A DNA stretch of 26,888 nucleotides, taken from positions 1 through 26,888 of the forward strand of contig JBKOUY010000122.1 in the NCBI GenBank assembly GCA_046723645.1, given 5' to 3'. Source of the DNA: DASQUK01 sp046723645. Its GTDB lineage: Bacteria; Actinomycetota; Acidimicrobiia; Acidimicrobiales; VFJN01. Position numbers and translations under genes: made by a program. Under the pieces are notes generated by a model. The model searched no databases, had not been told where the DNA came from, and worked only from the letters and a program-made list of their open reading frames with translations. This document shows positions 13,386-20,648 of this stretch, one piece after another; the stretch's first letter is position 1, and each line of letters begins with the position of its first letter.

Positions 13386-14576
13386 GTGACGCTCGAGCAA
13401 CTCGCCTTTCCCGACGGCTTCCTCTGGGGCACCGCCACTGCCGCCCACCAGATCGAGGGCGGCAACTGGAACAACGACTGGTGGGCGTGGGAGCACGACC
13501 CTTCCAGCGGGTGCGCCGAACCATCGGGCGATGCCTGCGACTCCTGGAACCGCTGGGAGGAGGACGTCGCGCTGCTGGGTGACCTGGGCCTGGGCACGTA
13601 CCGCTTCTCGGTGGAGTGGAGCCGCCTGGAACCGGAGGACGGCGAGTGGTCCACCGCCACCGCGGATCACTACCGGCGCCAGTGCGAGGCGCTCCTGGCG
13701 CGGGGCATCGAGCCGGCGGTCACCTGCCACCACTTCACGACGCCCCGGTGGCTGGCGGCTCGGGGAGGCTGGGAGGACCCGGCCAGCGCCGACCGCTTCG
13801 CCGCCTTCTGCGGGCGCATCGCCGGCGAGCTCGGCGACGTCGTCCGGCGGGTGTGCACCATCAACGAGCCGAACATCGTGGCCACCATGGGCTGGCTGCT
13901 GGGCGTGTTCCCGCCCGGCAAGTCGGACCACGACCTGCGGTTGCGGGTCAATGACGTGTTCGTCGACGCCCACCGCAAGGCCGTCGACGCCATAAGGGGG
14001 GCGGCGCCGGGCGTGCCGGTGGGCCTGACCCTGTCGATGACGGAGTACCAGGCGGTCGAGGGGGGTGAGTCGCGGCGCGAGCGCATGCTGCGCGACATGG
14101 AGGACGTGTTCCTGGAGGCGACGGACGGCGACGACTTCCTCGGCGTGCAGGTCTACTCACGCATGCGCCTCGGGCCGAAGGGGATCCTGCCGGCCGAGGC
14201 CGGCGTCCCGGTGCTCGACATGGGCTACGAGTACTGGCCCCAGGCGTTGGAGGCCTGCCTCCGGCGCGCCTGGTCCGTCACCGGGGGACGGGTCCCCCTC
14301 CTGGTGACGGAGAACGGCATCGGCACCAGCGACGACGCCCAACGCATCGGCTTCGTGCGGGACGCGCTGGAGGGGGTGCTCCGCTGCCTGGCCGACGGCC
14401 TCGACGTGCGGGGCTACGTCTACTGGTCGCTGCTCGACAACTTCGAATGGGCCTTCGGCTACCGCCCGCGGTTCGGCCTGGTGGCGGTGGACCCCCAGAC
14501 GTTCGTCCGGGAGCCGAAGCCCAGCGCCGCCTGGTTCGCGTCGGTGGCCCGCGCGAACGCGCTGGTCGGGTCATAG
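13386..14576 (+). CDS. Glycoside hydrolase family 1 (beta-glucosidase-like)
   Basis: 396 residues. GH1 landmarks: Phe-Pro-Asp-Gly-Phe-Leu-Trp-Gly-Thr-Ala-Thr-Ala-Ala-His-Gln-Ile-Glu-Gly at 8-25, Tyr-Arg-Phe-Ser-Val-Glu-Trp-Ser-Arg at 72-80, Thr-Ile-Asn-Glu-Pro-Asn with acid/base Glu161, Val-Thr-Glu-Asn-Gly-Ile-Gly with nucleophile Glu309, and Trp-Ser-Leu-Leu-Asp-Asn-Phe-Glu-Trp-Ala-Phe-Gly-Tyr at 347-359. It cleaves beta-linked glucosides, galactosides or phospho-free disaccharides in the cytoplasm (no signal peptide). At 396 residues it is 40-80 shorter than typical bacterial GH1, with a compressed middle, but both catalytic residues and both ends are present. Its last codons overlap the convergent kup gene by 6 bp. 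Confidence 0.95.
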   Translation: MTLEQLAFPDGFLWGTATAAHQIEGGNWNNDWWAWEHDPSSGCAEPSGDACDSWNRWEEDVALLGDLGLGTYRFSVEWSRLEPEDGEWSTATADHYRRQCEALLARGIEPAVTCHHFTTPRWLAARGGWEDPASADRFAAFCGRIAGELGDVVRRVCTINEPNIVATMGWLLGVFPPGKSDHDLRLRVNDVFVDAHRKAVDAIRGAAPGVPVGLTLSMTEYQAVEGGESRRERMLRDMEDVFLEATDGDDFLGVQVYSRMRLGPKGILPAEAGVPVLDMGYEYWPQALEACLRRAWSVTGGRVPLLVTENGIGTSDDAQRIGFVRDALEGVLRCLADGLDVRGYVYWSLLDNFEWAFGYRPRFGLVAVDPQTFVREPKPSAAWFASVARANALVGS

Positions 14577-16514
14577 CTCGACGGCGAGGCCCAGCTCGAC
14601 CGTCTGTTCCGGAGGCAGGCCAAAGTAGGTGGCGGCGCTCGTGGCGTTACGCGACATCAGCGCGAACAGGTGCTCACGCCACCGCGCCATCCCCGGCCGC
14701 GGGGTGACACGCAACGATTCCCGTCCGAGGAAGTACGGGAGGCGAGTGACGTCGACGCCCAGCGTCGGCGCCACCTCCGTGGCCAGCGCCCGTGGCACGT
14801 CGATGTCCTCCATGAAGCCATAGCGCAGGACGACCTGATGAAACCCCGCGCCGAGATCGACCATCTCGGTGCGTTCCGCCGCATCGACGCGCGGCACCTC
14901 CTGCAGCACCACTGAGATCACGAGGACGGTCTCGTGGACGGCGTCGTTGTACTCCAGGTTGGCGAACAGCGCCGCGGGGGTGACTCCAGGGGATGACACC
15001 AGGTAGGCCCCCGCCCCCTTCGTGCGCAGGGGGCGATCCTCGACGGCGTCCTTCACGAACTCGGTCAGCGGAATGCCACCGCGCAGCAGCCGCTCGTGAA
15101 CGAGACGCCGACCGGTCCGCCAGGTGCTCAGGACCGTGAAGACGACGACAGCCGCCACCAGCGGGATCCACCCGCCCTGGGGGATCTTGAACAGCGTGGC
15201 GCCGAAGAACGCCAAGTCGAAGGACAGGAACAGCAGGCAGACCGTCACGGCTCGCCAGGGACTCCAGCGAAACCGCTCCCGTGCCACGAAGAAGAAGACG
15301 ACGCTGGTCAGGACCATCGTGGTCGACACCGCGAATCCGTAGGCGGCCGCCAGGTTGGCCGACTCCTGGAACCCGATGACCAACCCGACGCACGCGGCCA
15401 TCAGCAGCCAGTTGATCGCCCCGATGTAGATCTGCCCGATCTGCGTGGGCGAGGTGTGGCTGATCCGCACCCGCGGGCTGTAGCCGAGCTGCACCGCCTG
15501 CCGCGTGAGCGAGTAGGCGCCGGATATCAGCGCCTGAGAGGCGATGACGGTTGCGACCGTGGCCAACACGACCAGGGGATAGAGCGCCCAGTCGGGGGCC
15601 AACCGGTAGAAGGGGTTGTCGATCGCCCCCGGATCGTCGATGAGGAGCGCACCCTGCCCGAAATAGACGAGCACCAGGCTGGGCATGACGAGCCCGTACC
15701 AGCCGAGCACGATCGGGCGGCGCCCGAAGTGTCCCATGTCGGCGTAGAGGGCCTCGCCCCCGACCACGACGAGAATGACTGCGCCCAACACCAAGAAGCC
15801 GCGGAAGCCGTTGTCGGCGAAGAACGAGACGGCGTAGCCGGGGTTGACGGCCCGGAAGACACCCGGGTTCCCGGCGACGTTCACTGCGCCCAGCACGGCG
15901 ATCGTCGTGAACCACACCGCCATGATCGGGCCGAACAGCCGGCCGATCGCGGCCGTACCGCGGTGCTGGACGAGAAACAGACCGACGAGGATGACCACTG
16001 CGGCCGGCACCACGTAGGCGTCCAGACCGGGAGCGGCGATCGTCGTTCCCTCCACGGCGGCGAGCACCGAGATGGCCGGGGTGATGACCCCGTCCCCGTA
16101 GAGCAGCGCCGCGCCGAACAGGCCGACGAGCACGATCACCCATCGGATGCCTCGCACCGGTGGCTCCCGGGGCGTCACGAGCGCGGTCAGCGCGAGGATG
16201 CCGCCCTCTCCCCGGTTGTCGGCCCGCATGACGAATGCGAGGTACTTCACGCAGATCACGAGCACGAGCGACCAGAACACCAGGGACAGCAGGCCCAGCA
16301 CGTTGTCCTCGATGACAGCCAGCTGGTGGCCATGCCCCACGAAGGCCTCACGCATGGCGAACAGGGGGTTGGTGCCGATGTCGCCGAAGACGACCCCCAA
16401 CGCCCCGACCGCCAACCCCATGGTGCGGGCGTCGAGGAACTGGCGGTGGTCAGGACCTGCGGGTACGCCGCCCGGCTGCGCTACTCGGGCGAGCTGGCCC
16501 CGCTCCGTTACCAC
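14571..16514 (-). CDS. kup: Kup family low-affinity potassium transporter
   Basis: 647 residues from GTG 16514. About 12 hydrophobic segments fill residues ~28-450, followed by a soluble C-terminal domain to 647, as in Kup/HAK proteins. Signatures: Gly-Ala-Leu-Gly-Val-Val-Phe-Gly-Asp-Ile-Gly-Thr-Asn-Pro-Leu-Phe in the first membrane helix, Arg-Ala-Asp-Asn-Arg-Gly-Glu-Gly-Gly-Ile-Leu-Ala-Leu after the second, Tyr-Gly-Asp-Gly-Val-Ile-Thr-Pro-Ala-Ile-Ser-Val-Leu, Glu-Ala-Leu-Tyr-Ala-Asp-Met-Gly-His-Phe-Gly, and the terminal Pro-Pro-Glu-Gln-Thr-Val-Glu-Leu-Gly. It imports K+ with protons across the cytoplasmic membrane. A TAGCCT box 9 nt before the GTG fits the chosen start. It overlaps the convergent GH1 gene at its 3' end. 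Confidence 0.96.
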   Translation of the reverse strand: MVTERGQLARVAQPGGVPAGPDHRQFLDARTMGLAVGALGVVFGDIGTNPLFAMREAFVGHGHQLAVIEDNVLGLLSLVFWSLVLVICVKYLAFVMRADNRGEGGILALTALVTPREPPVRGIRWVIVLVGLFGAALLYGDGVITPAISVLAAVEGTTIAAPGLDAYVVPAAVVILVGLFLVQHRGTAAIGRLFGPIMAVWFTTIAVLGAVNVAGNPGVFRAVNPGYAVSFFADNGFRGFLVLGAVILVVVGGEALYADMGHFGRRPIVLGWYGLVMPSLVLVYFGQGALLIDDPGAIDNPFYRLAPDWALYPLVVLATVATVIASQALISGAYSLTRQAVQLGYSPRVRISHTSPTQIGQIYIGAINWLLMAACVGLVIGFQESANLAAAYGFAVSTTMVLTSVVFFFVARERFRWSPWRAVTVCLLFLSFDLAFFGATLFKIPQGGWIPLVAAVVVFTVLSTWRTGRRLVHERLLRGGIPLTEFVKDAVEDRPLRTKGAGAYLVSSPGVTPAALFANLEYNDAVHETVLVISVVLQEVPRVDAAERTEMVDLGAGFHQVVLRYGFMEDIDVPRALATEVAPTLGVDVTRLPYFLGRESLRVTPRPGMARWREHLFALMSRNATSAATYFGLPPEQTVELGLAVEL

Positions 16515-16523
16515 AAGTGCGGG

Positions 16524-16529
16524 AGGCTA
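16524..16529 (-). promoter_or_regulatory. -10 box (TAGCCT) for kup
   Basis: On the minus strand TAGCCT ends 9 nt before GTG 16514; probably a leaderless or very short leader transcript. Confidence 0.42.
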
Positions 16530-16585
16530 GTGGGGCGAGCATCACGAGCCGCCCCACCGGTGGCCGTCCTGCATCCGGCGCGGAC

Positions 16586-16591
16586 TACCGT
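16586..16591 (+). promoter_or_regulatory. -10 box (TACCGT) for the methyltransferase gene
   Basis: TACCGT ends 8 nt before ATG 16600, the same leaderless spacing as at other genes here. Confidence 0.48.
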
Positions 16592-16599
16592 CGCCACCC

Positions 16600-17241
16600 A
16601 TGGGCATGGATCCCGAGCTGCGGGCCAGCGCCGAGGCGGCCCGGGGCTTCATGCCGGCCGACGAGGGCGAGGCCCTGTACGACGCGGCGCTGGCGCTTTC
16701 GGTCGACGGGCCGTTGCTGGAGGTCGGCAGCTACTGCGGCAAGTCGGCGGTCTACCTCGGCGCCGCCGCCCGGGAACGGGGGCGGATGCTGTTCTCGGTC
16801 GATCATCACCGCGGGTCCGAGGAGAACCAGGCCGGCTGGGAGTGGCACGAGCCCGACCTGGTCGACCCCGAGGTCGACAGGATGGACACCCTGCCGCTGT
16901 TCCGCCGCACGATCCACGACGCCGGCCTCGAGGGCACGGTGGTGGCCGTGGTGGGCGACTCGCCGGCCGTGGCGGCGAACTGGGGCACGCCGCTGGCACT
17001 GCTGTTCATCGACGGGGGACACGGCGAGGAGCCGGCGCGCCTCGATTACGAGCGCTGGACGCCACACGTGGCTGCGGGCGGCACCCTGGTCATCCACGAC
17101 GTGTTCCCCGACCCGGCGGACGGTGGGCGGCCGCCGTACGAGCAGATCTACCTGCCGGCCATCGCCAGCGGCCGGTTCACGGAGCGGCGGGCCGTGGGTT
17201 CGCTGCGGGTCCTCGAACGGGTGGCGTTCCCGAGGCAATAG
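16600..17241 (+). CDS. Class I SAM-dependent methyltransferase (Methyltransf_24-like)
   Basis: 213 residues. The SAM-binding loop is Leu-Leu-Glu-Val-Gly-Ser-Tyr-Cys-Gly-Lys-Ser-Ala-Val-Tyr-Leu-Gly, the acidic strand-2 end is Phe-Ser-Val-Asp-His-His-Arg-Gly-Ser-Glu-Glu-Asn, and a later motif Leu-Leu-Phe-Ile-Asp-Gly-Gly-His then Gly-Gly-Thr-Leu-Val-Ile-His-Asp-Val-Phe matches methyltransferases that act on sugars or small molecules, often using a metal near the Asp/His residues. The substrate is not known. It ends facing the minus-strand GT4 operon, separated by 103 bp of hairpin-forming sequence. I recall related actinobacterial clusters holding the same set of genes, which suggests it belongs with that operon functionally although it is on the other strand. 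Confidence 0.86.
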   Translation: MGMDPELRASAEAARGFMPADEGEALYDAALALSVDGPLLEVGSYCGKSAVYLGAAARERGRMLFSVDHHRGSEENQAGWEWHEPDLVDPEVDRMDTLPLFRRTIHDAGLEGTVVAVVGDSPAVAANWGTPLALLFIDGGHGEEPARLDYERWTPHVAAGGTLVIHDVFPDPADGGRPPYEQIYLPAIASGRFTERRAVGSLRVLERVAFPRQ

Positions 17242-17299
17242 CGAACGTCCCGCTGGGCTGGAGCAATGGCTAACGGACTCCGTTCGTCATTGCCTCGGG
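17229..17299. repeat. 19-bp inverted repeat across the methyltransferase stop codon (terminator candidate)
   Basis: Left arm CCCGAGGCAATAGCGAACG (17229-17247) contains the TAG stop of the plus-strand gene. The right arm CGTTCGTCATTGCCTCGGG (17281-17299) is its complement except for two adjacent bases. The loop is 33 nt. There is no T tract. It probably ends transcription of one or both converging genes. Confidence 0.6.
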
Positions 17300-17327
17300 C
17301 TGATCGCGGCGCTCGTCATTGCCTCGG
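17285..17327. repeat. Direct repeat CGTCATTGCCTCGG, two copies
   Basis: The 14-bp sequence occurs at 17285-17298 and 17314-17327. With the inverted copy at 17230-17239 the ATTGCCTCGG core is present three times in 100 bp. Alternative pairings with the left arm are possible. Confidence 0.6.
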
Positions 17328-17340
17328 CTGGTGAGCGCCG
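17307..17340. terminator. Second hairpin before the toroid-protein stop
   Basis: CGGCGCTC (17307-17314) and GAGCGCCG (17333-17340) form an 8-bp stem with an 18-nt loop that contains the second direct repeat copy. It lies just downstream of the minus-strand operon and is a reasonable terminator for it. Confidence 0.45.
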
Positions 17341-17344
17341 TCCA

Positions 17345-18424
17345 TTACTCGCGGTCGGTCACGGCGGCGTCCTCGGCATCGGCGTCGGCCTCGAACAGCG
17401 CCGGGAGGACCTCGTCGTGCCGAGTGAACAGCCCGCTCGCGGGCGAGGCTCCGGCGAAGGCATCGGCGGCCAGCACCACGGCCGACGCGGTGTAGGTGGA
17501 GCGCTCGCCGACCGGGAACCTGCCCTCGTCCGGAAAGACCGTGCCGGTCCAGTAGCGGCCGTCGTCGGTGCGGTAGCGCTGTGCCCAGCCGAAGAGCTCC
17601 GTCGCCCGCACGCCGTTGCCCACCGCGAGGTTGGCCATGGCGTACTCGCACGTTTCCGCGACGGTTATCCAGGGGCGGTCCGACACGCAGCGCACGCCGC
17701 AGCCGTCCATGACGAACGCCGCATGGCGCTCGGCCAGCCGCTCCCGTCCCTCGGCGCCGGTGACAACCCCGGTGAGCACCGGGTAGTACCAGTCCATCGC
17801 CCAGCGGTGCTTGGGTGTGAAGGCGTCGGGCACGTGCCGGATCACGTGCGTCAGGCGGGCTGCGGAGAGCTCCCAGTCGGGGCGTTCGTGGCCTAGCAGC
17901 TCGGCCAGGGCGATGGCGCAGCGCAGGCTGTGGCACATCGACGACGACCCCGTGAGCAGGGCGAACGACCAGGGTGTGCCGTCGGCGTGGCGCGCCCACA
18001 GGATCTCGCCGCGCGGGGTCTGCAGGTCGAGCACGAAGTCGATCGCCAGCTGGACCACCGGCCACATCGTCTCGACGAAGCCACGGTCGCCGGTGCACAG
18101 CCAGCGGTGCCAGACACCGGTGGCCACGTAGGCGCAGACGTTGGCGTCAAGCTTGTCCTGCTCGACCCGGTCGGCCAGGTAGTACTGGTGCCAGGCCCCG
18201 TCGGGGCGCTGCGTGCCGACCAGCCACTCGTAGCCGCGCTCGGCCTCGGCGTGGCGGCCGCCGAGCGTGAGCGCCATTGCCGCCTCGACGTGGTTCCAGG
18301 GGTCGGCGTGGCCGCCGGGGAACCAGGGGATCATCCCCGAGGGCAGCTGCCACTCTGCGATGGCGTCGACGGTCTGGCGCAGCCCCCGGGCCGTGACGAT
18401 GCCGGGTACGTCGGCCAAGGTCAT
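17345..18424 (-). CDS. Alpha/alpha-toroid protein (prenyltransferase/squalene-cyclase-repeat or six-hairpin glycosidase-like)
   Basis: 359 residues from ATG 18424, which overlaps the upstream stop as ATGA. It is rich in Trp, Gly and His and has repeated helical-hairpin units, with one QW-type motif Gln72-Arg-Pro-Asp-Gly-Ala-Trp78 and Gly-Met-Ile-Pro-Trp-Phe-Pro-Gly-Gly-His-Ala-Asp-Pro-Trp-Asn-His at 30-45. Other marked stretches are Met-Trp-Pro-Val-Val at 120-124, Leu-Leu-Thr-Gly-Ser-Ser-Ser at 156-162 and Trp-Ala-Met-Asp-Trp-Tyr-Tyr-Pro-Val-Leu-Thr-Gly at 208-219. Such proteins are commonly named 'prenyltransferase', but I see no Asp-x-Asp-Asp cyclase motif, and the Leu-Thr-Gly-Ser/Met-Trp-Pro parts look equally like (alpha/alpha)6 glycosidases. 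No signal peptide. Third gene of the GT4 operon. The enzyme activity is unknown. Confidence 0.72.
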   Translation of the reverse strand: MTLADVPGIVTARGLRQTVDAIAEWQLPSGMIPWFPGGHADPWNHVEAAMALTLGGRHAEAERGYEWLVGTQRPDGAWHQYYLADRVEQDKLDANVCAYVATGVWHRWLCTGDRGFVETMWPVVQLAIDFVLDLQTPRGEILWARHADGTPWSFALLTGSSSMCHSLRCAIALAELLGHERPDWELSAARLTHVIRHVPDAFTPKHRWAMDWYYPVLTGVVTGAEGRERLAERHAAFVMDGCGVRCVSDRPWITVAETCEYAMANLAVGNGVRATELFGWAQRYRTDDGRYWTGTVFPDEGRFPVGERSTYTASAVVLAADAFAGASPASGLFTRHDEVLPALFEADADAEDAAVTDRE

Positions 18425-19179
18425 GGCAGCGCCGCTCCCGGCGCGCCGTGGGCAGCGGGCTTGCGCGCGTAGACGACGATGCTCTTGCCGATCACCGGGG
18501 TGAGCACCCGGTCCGCCAGCCTGGTGACCCGCTGCCACGGCTGCGTGCCGCCGATGTCCCAGACGAGCACCTGGTGGTAGCCGCGCACGAGCGGGTGCTC
18601 GTCGTTGGTCGGCCCCACCGCGCAGCGGAGCCACCAGTAGGGGGCGTGGATGCCGTGGGCATGGTGGGAGCCCACGGGCTGGAGCCCTGCGCCCCTCAAC
18701 TTGGCCCGAAGGTCGGATGCCTTGTAGATCCGCACGTGGCCGCCCTCGACGAACGGGGCGTGGTACTCGTCCGAGAGCGCCCAGCAGACCCGCTCGGCCA
18801 ACCATGCCGGCACGGTGATGGCCATGGTGCCGCCGGGCCGAAGCACCCGGGCCAGCTCGCAGATGGCGGCCACGTCGTCGGGGATGTGCTCCAGGACCTC
18901 AGCGGCGATGATCCGGTCGAACGAGCCGTCGGGGAACGGCAGCCGCGTGGCGTCCCCGCGGGTGGTGGCGCTGCCACCGGGCGCCGGGATGTCACCGGCC
19001 TGGTACATCGCCCCCGCGATGGCCGCCACGTCCTTGAGCTCGGCCTCGTCGTAGTCGAAAGCGACTACGCGGGCGCCATGGCGCAGCGCCTCGAAAGCGT
19101 GCCGCCCGGCGCCACAACCCAGGTCGAGCAGGCGATCCCGGGGCGCGAGGCCGAGGCGGTCGTAGTCGACCGTTAGCAT
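18421..19179 (-). CDS. Class I SAM-dependent methyltransferase (Methyltransf_11-like)
   Basis: 252 residues from ATG 19179, sharing one base with the GT4 stop (TGATG). The SAM loop is Leu-Leu-Asp-Leu-Gly-Cys-Gly-Ala-Gly-Arg-His, the strand-2 end is Val-Ala-Phe-Asp-Tyr-Asp, motif II is Gly-Asp-Ala-Thr-Arg-Leu-Pro-Phe-Pro-Asp-Gly-Ser-Phe-Asp, then Glu-Val-Leu-Glu-His-Ile and Arg-Pro-Gly-Gly-Thr-Met. The C-terminal half has His-Ala-His-Gly-Ile-His-Ala-Pro-Tyr-Trp-Trp-Leu-Arg-Cys, which may bind the acceptor. It presumably methylates a sugar or lipid made by the GT4 pathway, an inference from tight coupling on both sides. Its frame is open beyond 19179, but that part lies in the GT4 gene. Confidence 0.9.
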   Translation of the reverse strand: MLTVDYDRLGLAPRDRLLDLGCGAGRHAFEALRHGARVVAFDYDEAELKDVAAIAGAMYQAGDIPAPGGSATTRGDATRLPFPDGSFDRIIAAEVLEHIPDDVAAICELARVLRPGGTMAITVPAWLAERVCWALSDEYHAPFVEGGHVRIYKASDLRAKLRGAGLQPVGSHHAHGIHAPYWWLRCAVGPTNDEHPLVRGYHQVLVWDIGGTQPWQRVTRLADRVLTPVIGKSIVVYARKPAAHGAPGAALP

Positions 19180-20471
19180 CAGCGGGCCCGCCGATCGGCC
19201 GCCGTCCCGGCGCGGGCGTGTTCGTCGAGCAGGATCCGGTACTGCTCGACCGTGCGCTCCGCGGTGTGTCGCCACGACCACTGGTCGACGACGCGCTGCC
19301 GTCCGGCCGTGCCGACCGTCGCCCGCAGCCCCGGTTCGTCCAGGGCCCAGCGGAGCTTGGCGGCGAGTGCCCCGCTGTCGCCCGGCGGCACGACGAGTGC
19401 GGTCTCGCCGTCACGGCCGACGACCTCGGGCAGCGCACCGCCGGACGTGGCGACCAGGGGCGTGCCGCACGACATCGCCTCGATGGCGGGCAGCGAAAAT
19501 CCCTCGTACAGCGACGGCACGACCGCCAGCTGCGCCTCTCCGTAGAGCTCGATGATGCGCTGGTCCGGCACGCCGGTCACGAACTCGACGTGCTGATCGA
19601 GGCCGAGGTCGCGGATCACGTCGTCGGACCGGCCACCCGGCTTGCGCTTGCCGATTACCACGAGGTGCGCGTCCTCGCGCTCGGTGCGGACCTTGGCGAG
19701 CGCCTCCAGCAGGTAGCTCAGCCCCTTCATCGTGACGTCGGCACTGGCCGTGGTGATGAGCCGCCCCGGGACCGGCTCGACGCCGGACAGCGGGCGGAAC
19801 AGGTCGACGTCCACGCCCACGGGCACGATCGCCATGCGAGCGGGGTCGACCCCGTGGTCGGCGGCGATGTCGTTGAACGAGTTCTCCGACACGGTGATGA
19901 CCCGCGGGAGACGCCTGGCCACGCGGGTCTGCATCGCGGTGAACGAGTACCAGCGGCGCAGGGTCAGCCGCTTGTACCAGCCTCGTGCATGCTCCATCTC
20001 GAGCCGCCGGTCGACGGTGATGGGGTGATGGATGGTGCCCAGCACGGGGAACCCGTCCCGCTGCATCGCCAGGAGGCCGTATCCGAGGCACTGGTTGTCG
20101 TGCACGAGGTCGAACTCGTGCCGGCGGCCGTGCAGCTCCTGCCAGGCGCGCAGGCTGAAGGCCAAGGGCTCGGGGAACTGGCCCGCCGAGAACGCGGCCA
20201 CCTCGACGAAGTCCGTCCAGCGCTTGAGCTCCCACAGGCCAGGCATCCGCATGGGGAAGTAGTCGTTGTAGATGTCGAGGCTGGGCAATTCGACCAGCCG
20301 CACCCGCGGATCGACGACCGGATAGGGCTGCCCGCCCAGGACCTCGACATGGTGGCCCAGGTCGACGAGGGCCTTCGACAGGTGGCGCACGTACACGCCT
20401 TGGCCGCCGACGTGGGGCTTGCCCCGGTAGGCGAGCAGAGCGATGCGCAACCCACGTTCCTCGGCATGCAT
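19179..20471 (-). CDS. Glycosyltransferase family 4 protein
   Basis: 430 residues from ATG 20471, with a GGAAGGG Shine-Dalgarno about 12 nt upstream; a TTG at 20492 is a weaker start that would lie beside the palindrome. It has the GT-B fold. The N-terminal domain opens Leu-Arg-Ile-Ala-Leu-Leu-Ala-Tyr-Arg-Gly then Gly-Gly-Gln-Gly-Val-Tyr-Val-Arg-His-Leu, the donor domain has Thr-Ala-Ser-Ala-Asp-Val-Thr-Met-Lys-Gly, Val-Ile-Gly-Lys-Arg, and the Glu-x7-Glu motif in Glu-Gly-Phe-Ser-Leu-Pro-Ala-Ile-Glu-Ala-Met-Ser-Cys-Gly-Thr-Pro. Retaining GT4 enzymes use nucleotide sugars such as GDP-mannose or UDP-glucose to glycosylate lipids, polysaccharides or small molecules. Donor and acceptor are not shown by sequence. 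It is the first gene of a three-gene operon with two methyl/toroid enzymes. Confidence 0.9.
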   Translation of the reverse strand: MHAEERGLRIALLAYRGKPHVGGQGVYVRHLSKALVDLGHHVEVLGGQPYPVVDPRVRLVELPSLDIYNDYFPMRMPGLWELKRWTDFVEVAAFSAGQFPEPLAFSLRAWQELHGRRHEFDLVHDNQCLGYGLLAMQRDGFPVLGTIHHPITVDRRLEMEHARGWYKRLTLRRWYSFTAMQTRVARRLPRVITVSENSFNDIAADHGVDPARMAIVPVGVDVDLFRPLSGVEPVPGRLITTASADVTMKGLSYLLEALAKVRTEREDAHLVVIGKRKPGGRSDDVIRDLGLDQHVEFVTGVPDQRIIELYGEAQLAVVPSLYEGFSLPAIEAMSCGTPLVATSGGALPEVVGRDGETALVVPPGDSGALAAKLRWALDEPGLRATVGTAGRQRVVDQWSWRHTAERTVEQYRILLDEHARAGTAADRRAR

Positions 20472-20493
20472 TCCTGCAACCCTTCCGTCCAAC

Positions 20494-20507
20494 TGACCGT
20501 GCGGTCA
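20494..20507. promoter_or_regulatory. Palindromic operator candidate TGACCGTGCGGTCA
   Basis: A 14-bp sequence with perfect 6-bp arms (TGACCG/CGGTCA) and a 2-bp centre. It lies 23-36 nt before the GT4 ATG. The size and symmetry fit a homodimeric repressor, for example of the TetR family; no such regulator gene is in this window. Confidence 0.55.
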
Positions 20508-20508
20508 A

Positions 20509-20550
20509 GACCGCGGACCCCGCCGCGGTCACCCACCACGACCGCGGACC
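20509..20550. repeat. GACCGCGGACC direct repeat with an inverted half-copy
   Basis: GACCGCGGACC occurs at 20509-20519 and 20540-20550, and CCGCGGTC (20523-20530) is an inverted part of the same sequence. These lie in the presumed leader of the GT4 operon and could be extra operator sites or fold the mRNA leader. Confidence 0.5.
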
Positions 20551-20574
20551 GCCCAGCTGGAGGAGGCGTCGTGG

Positions 20575-20595
20575 TTACCAGCAGGTAAGTTTACC
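20575..20595. promoter_or_regulatory. GT4 operon promoter candidate with TTACC/GGTAA repeats
   Basis: TTACC (20575-20579), GGTAA (20584-20588) and TTACC (20591-20595) alternate in orientation. On the minus strand they overlap a -10-like TAAACT (20588-20593), with a -35-like GGGACA 16 nt further upstream. The implied mRNA leader is about 110 nt and holds the other repeats. Confidence 0.4.
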
Positions 20596-20648
20596 GCCAC
20601 CTCGGCGGCTGTCCCCGCTCCTGGGTGTGGGTAGTGGGCGGCCTCCCG

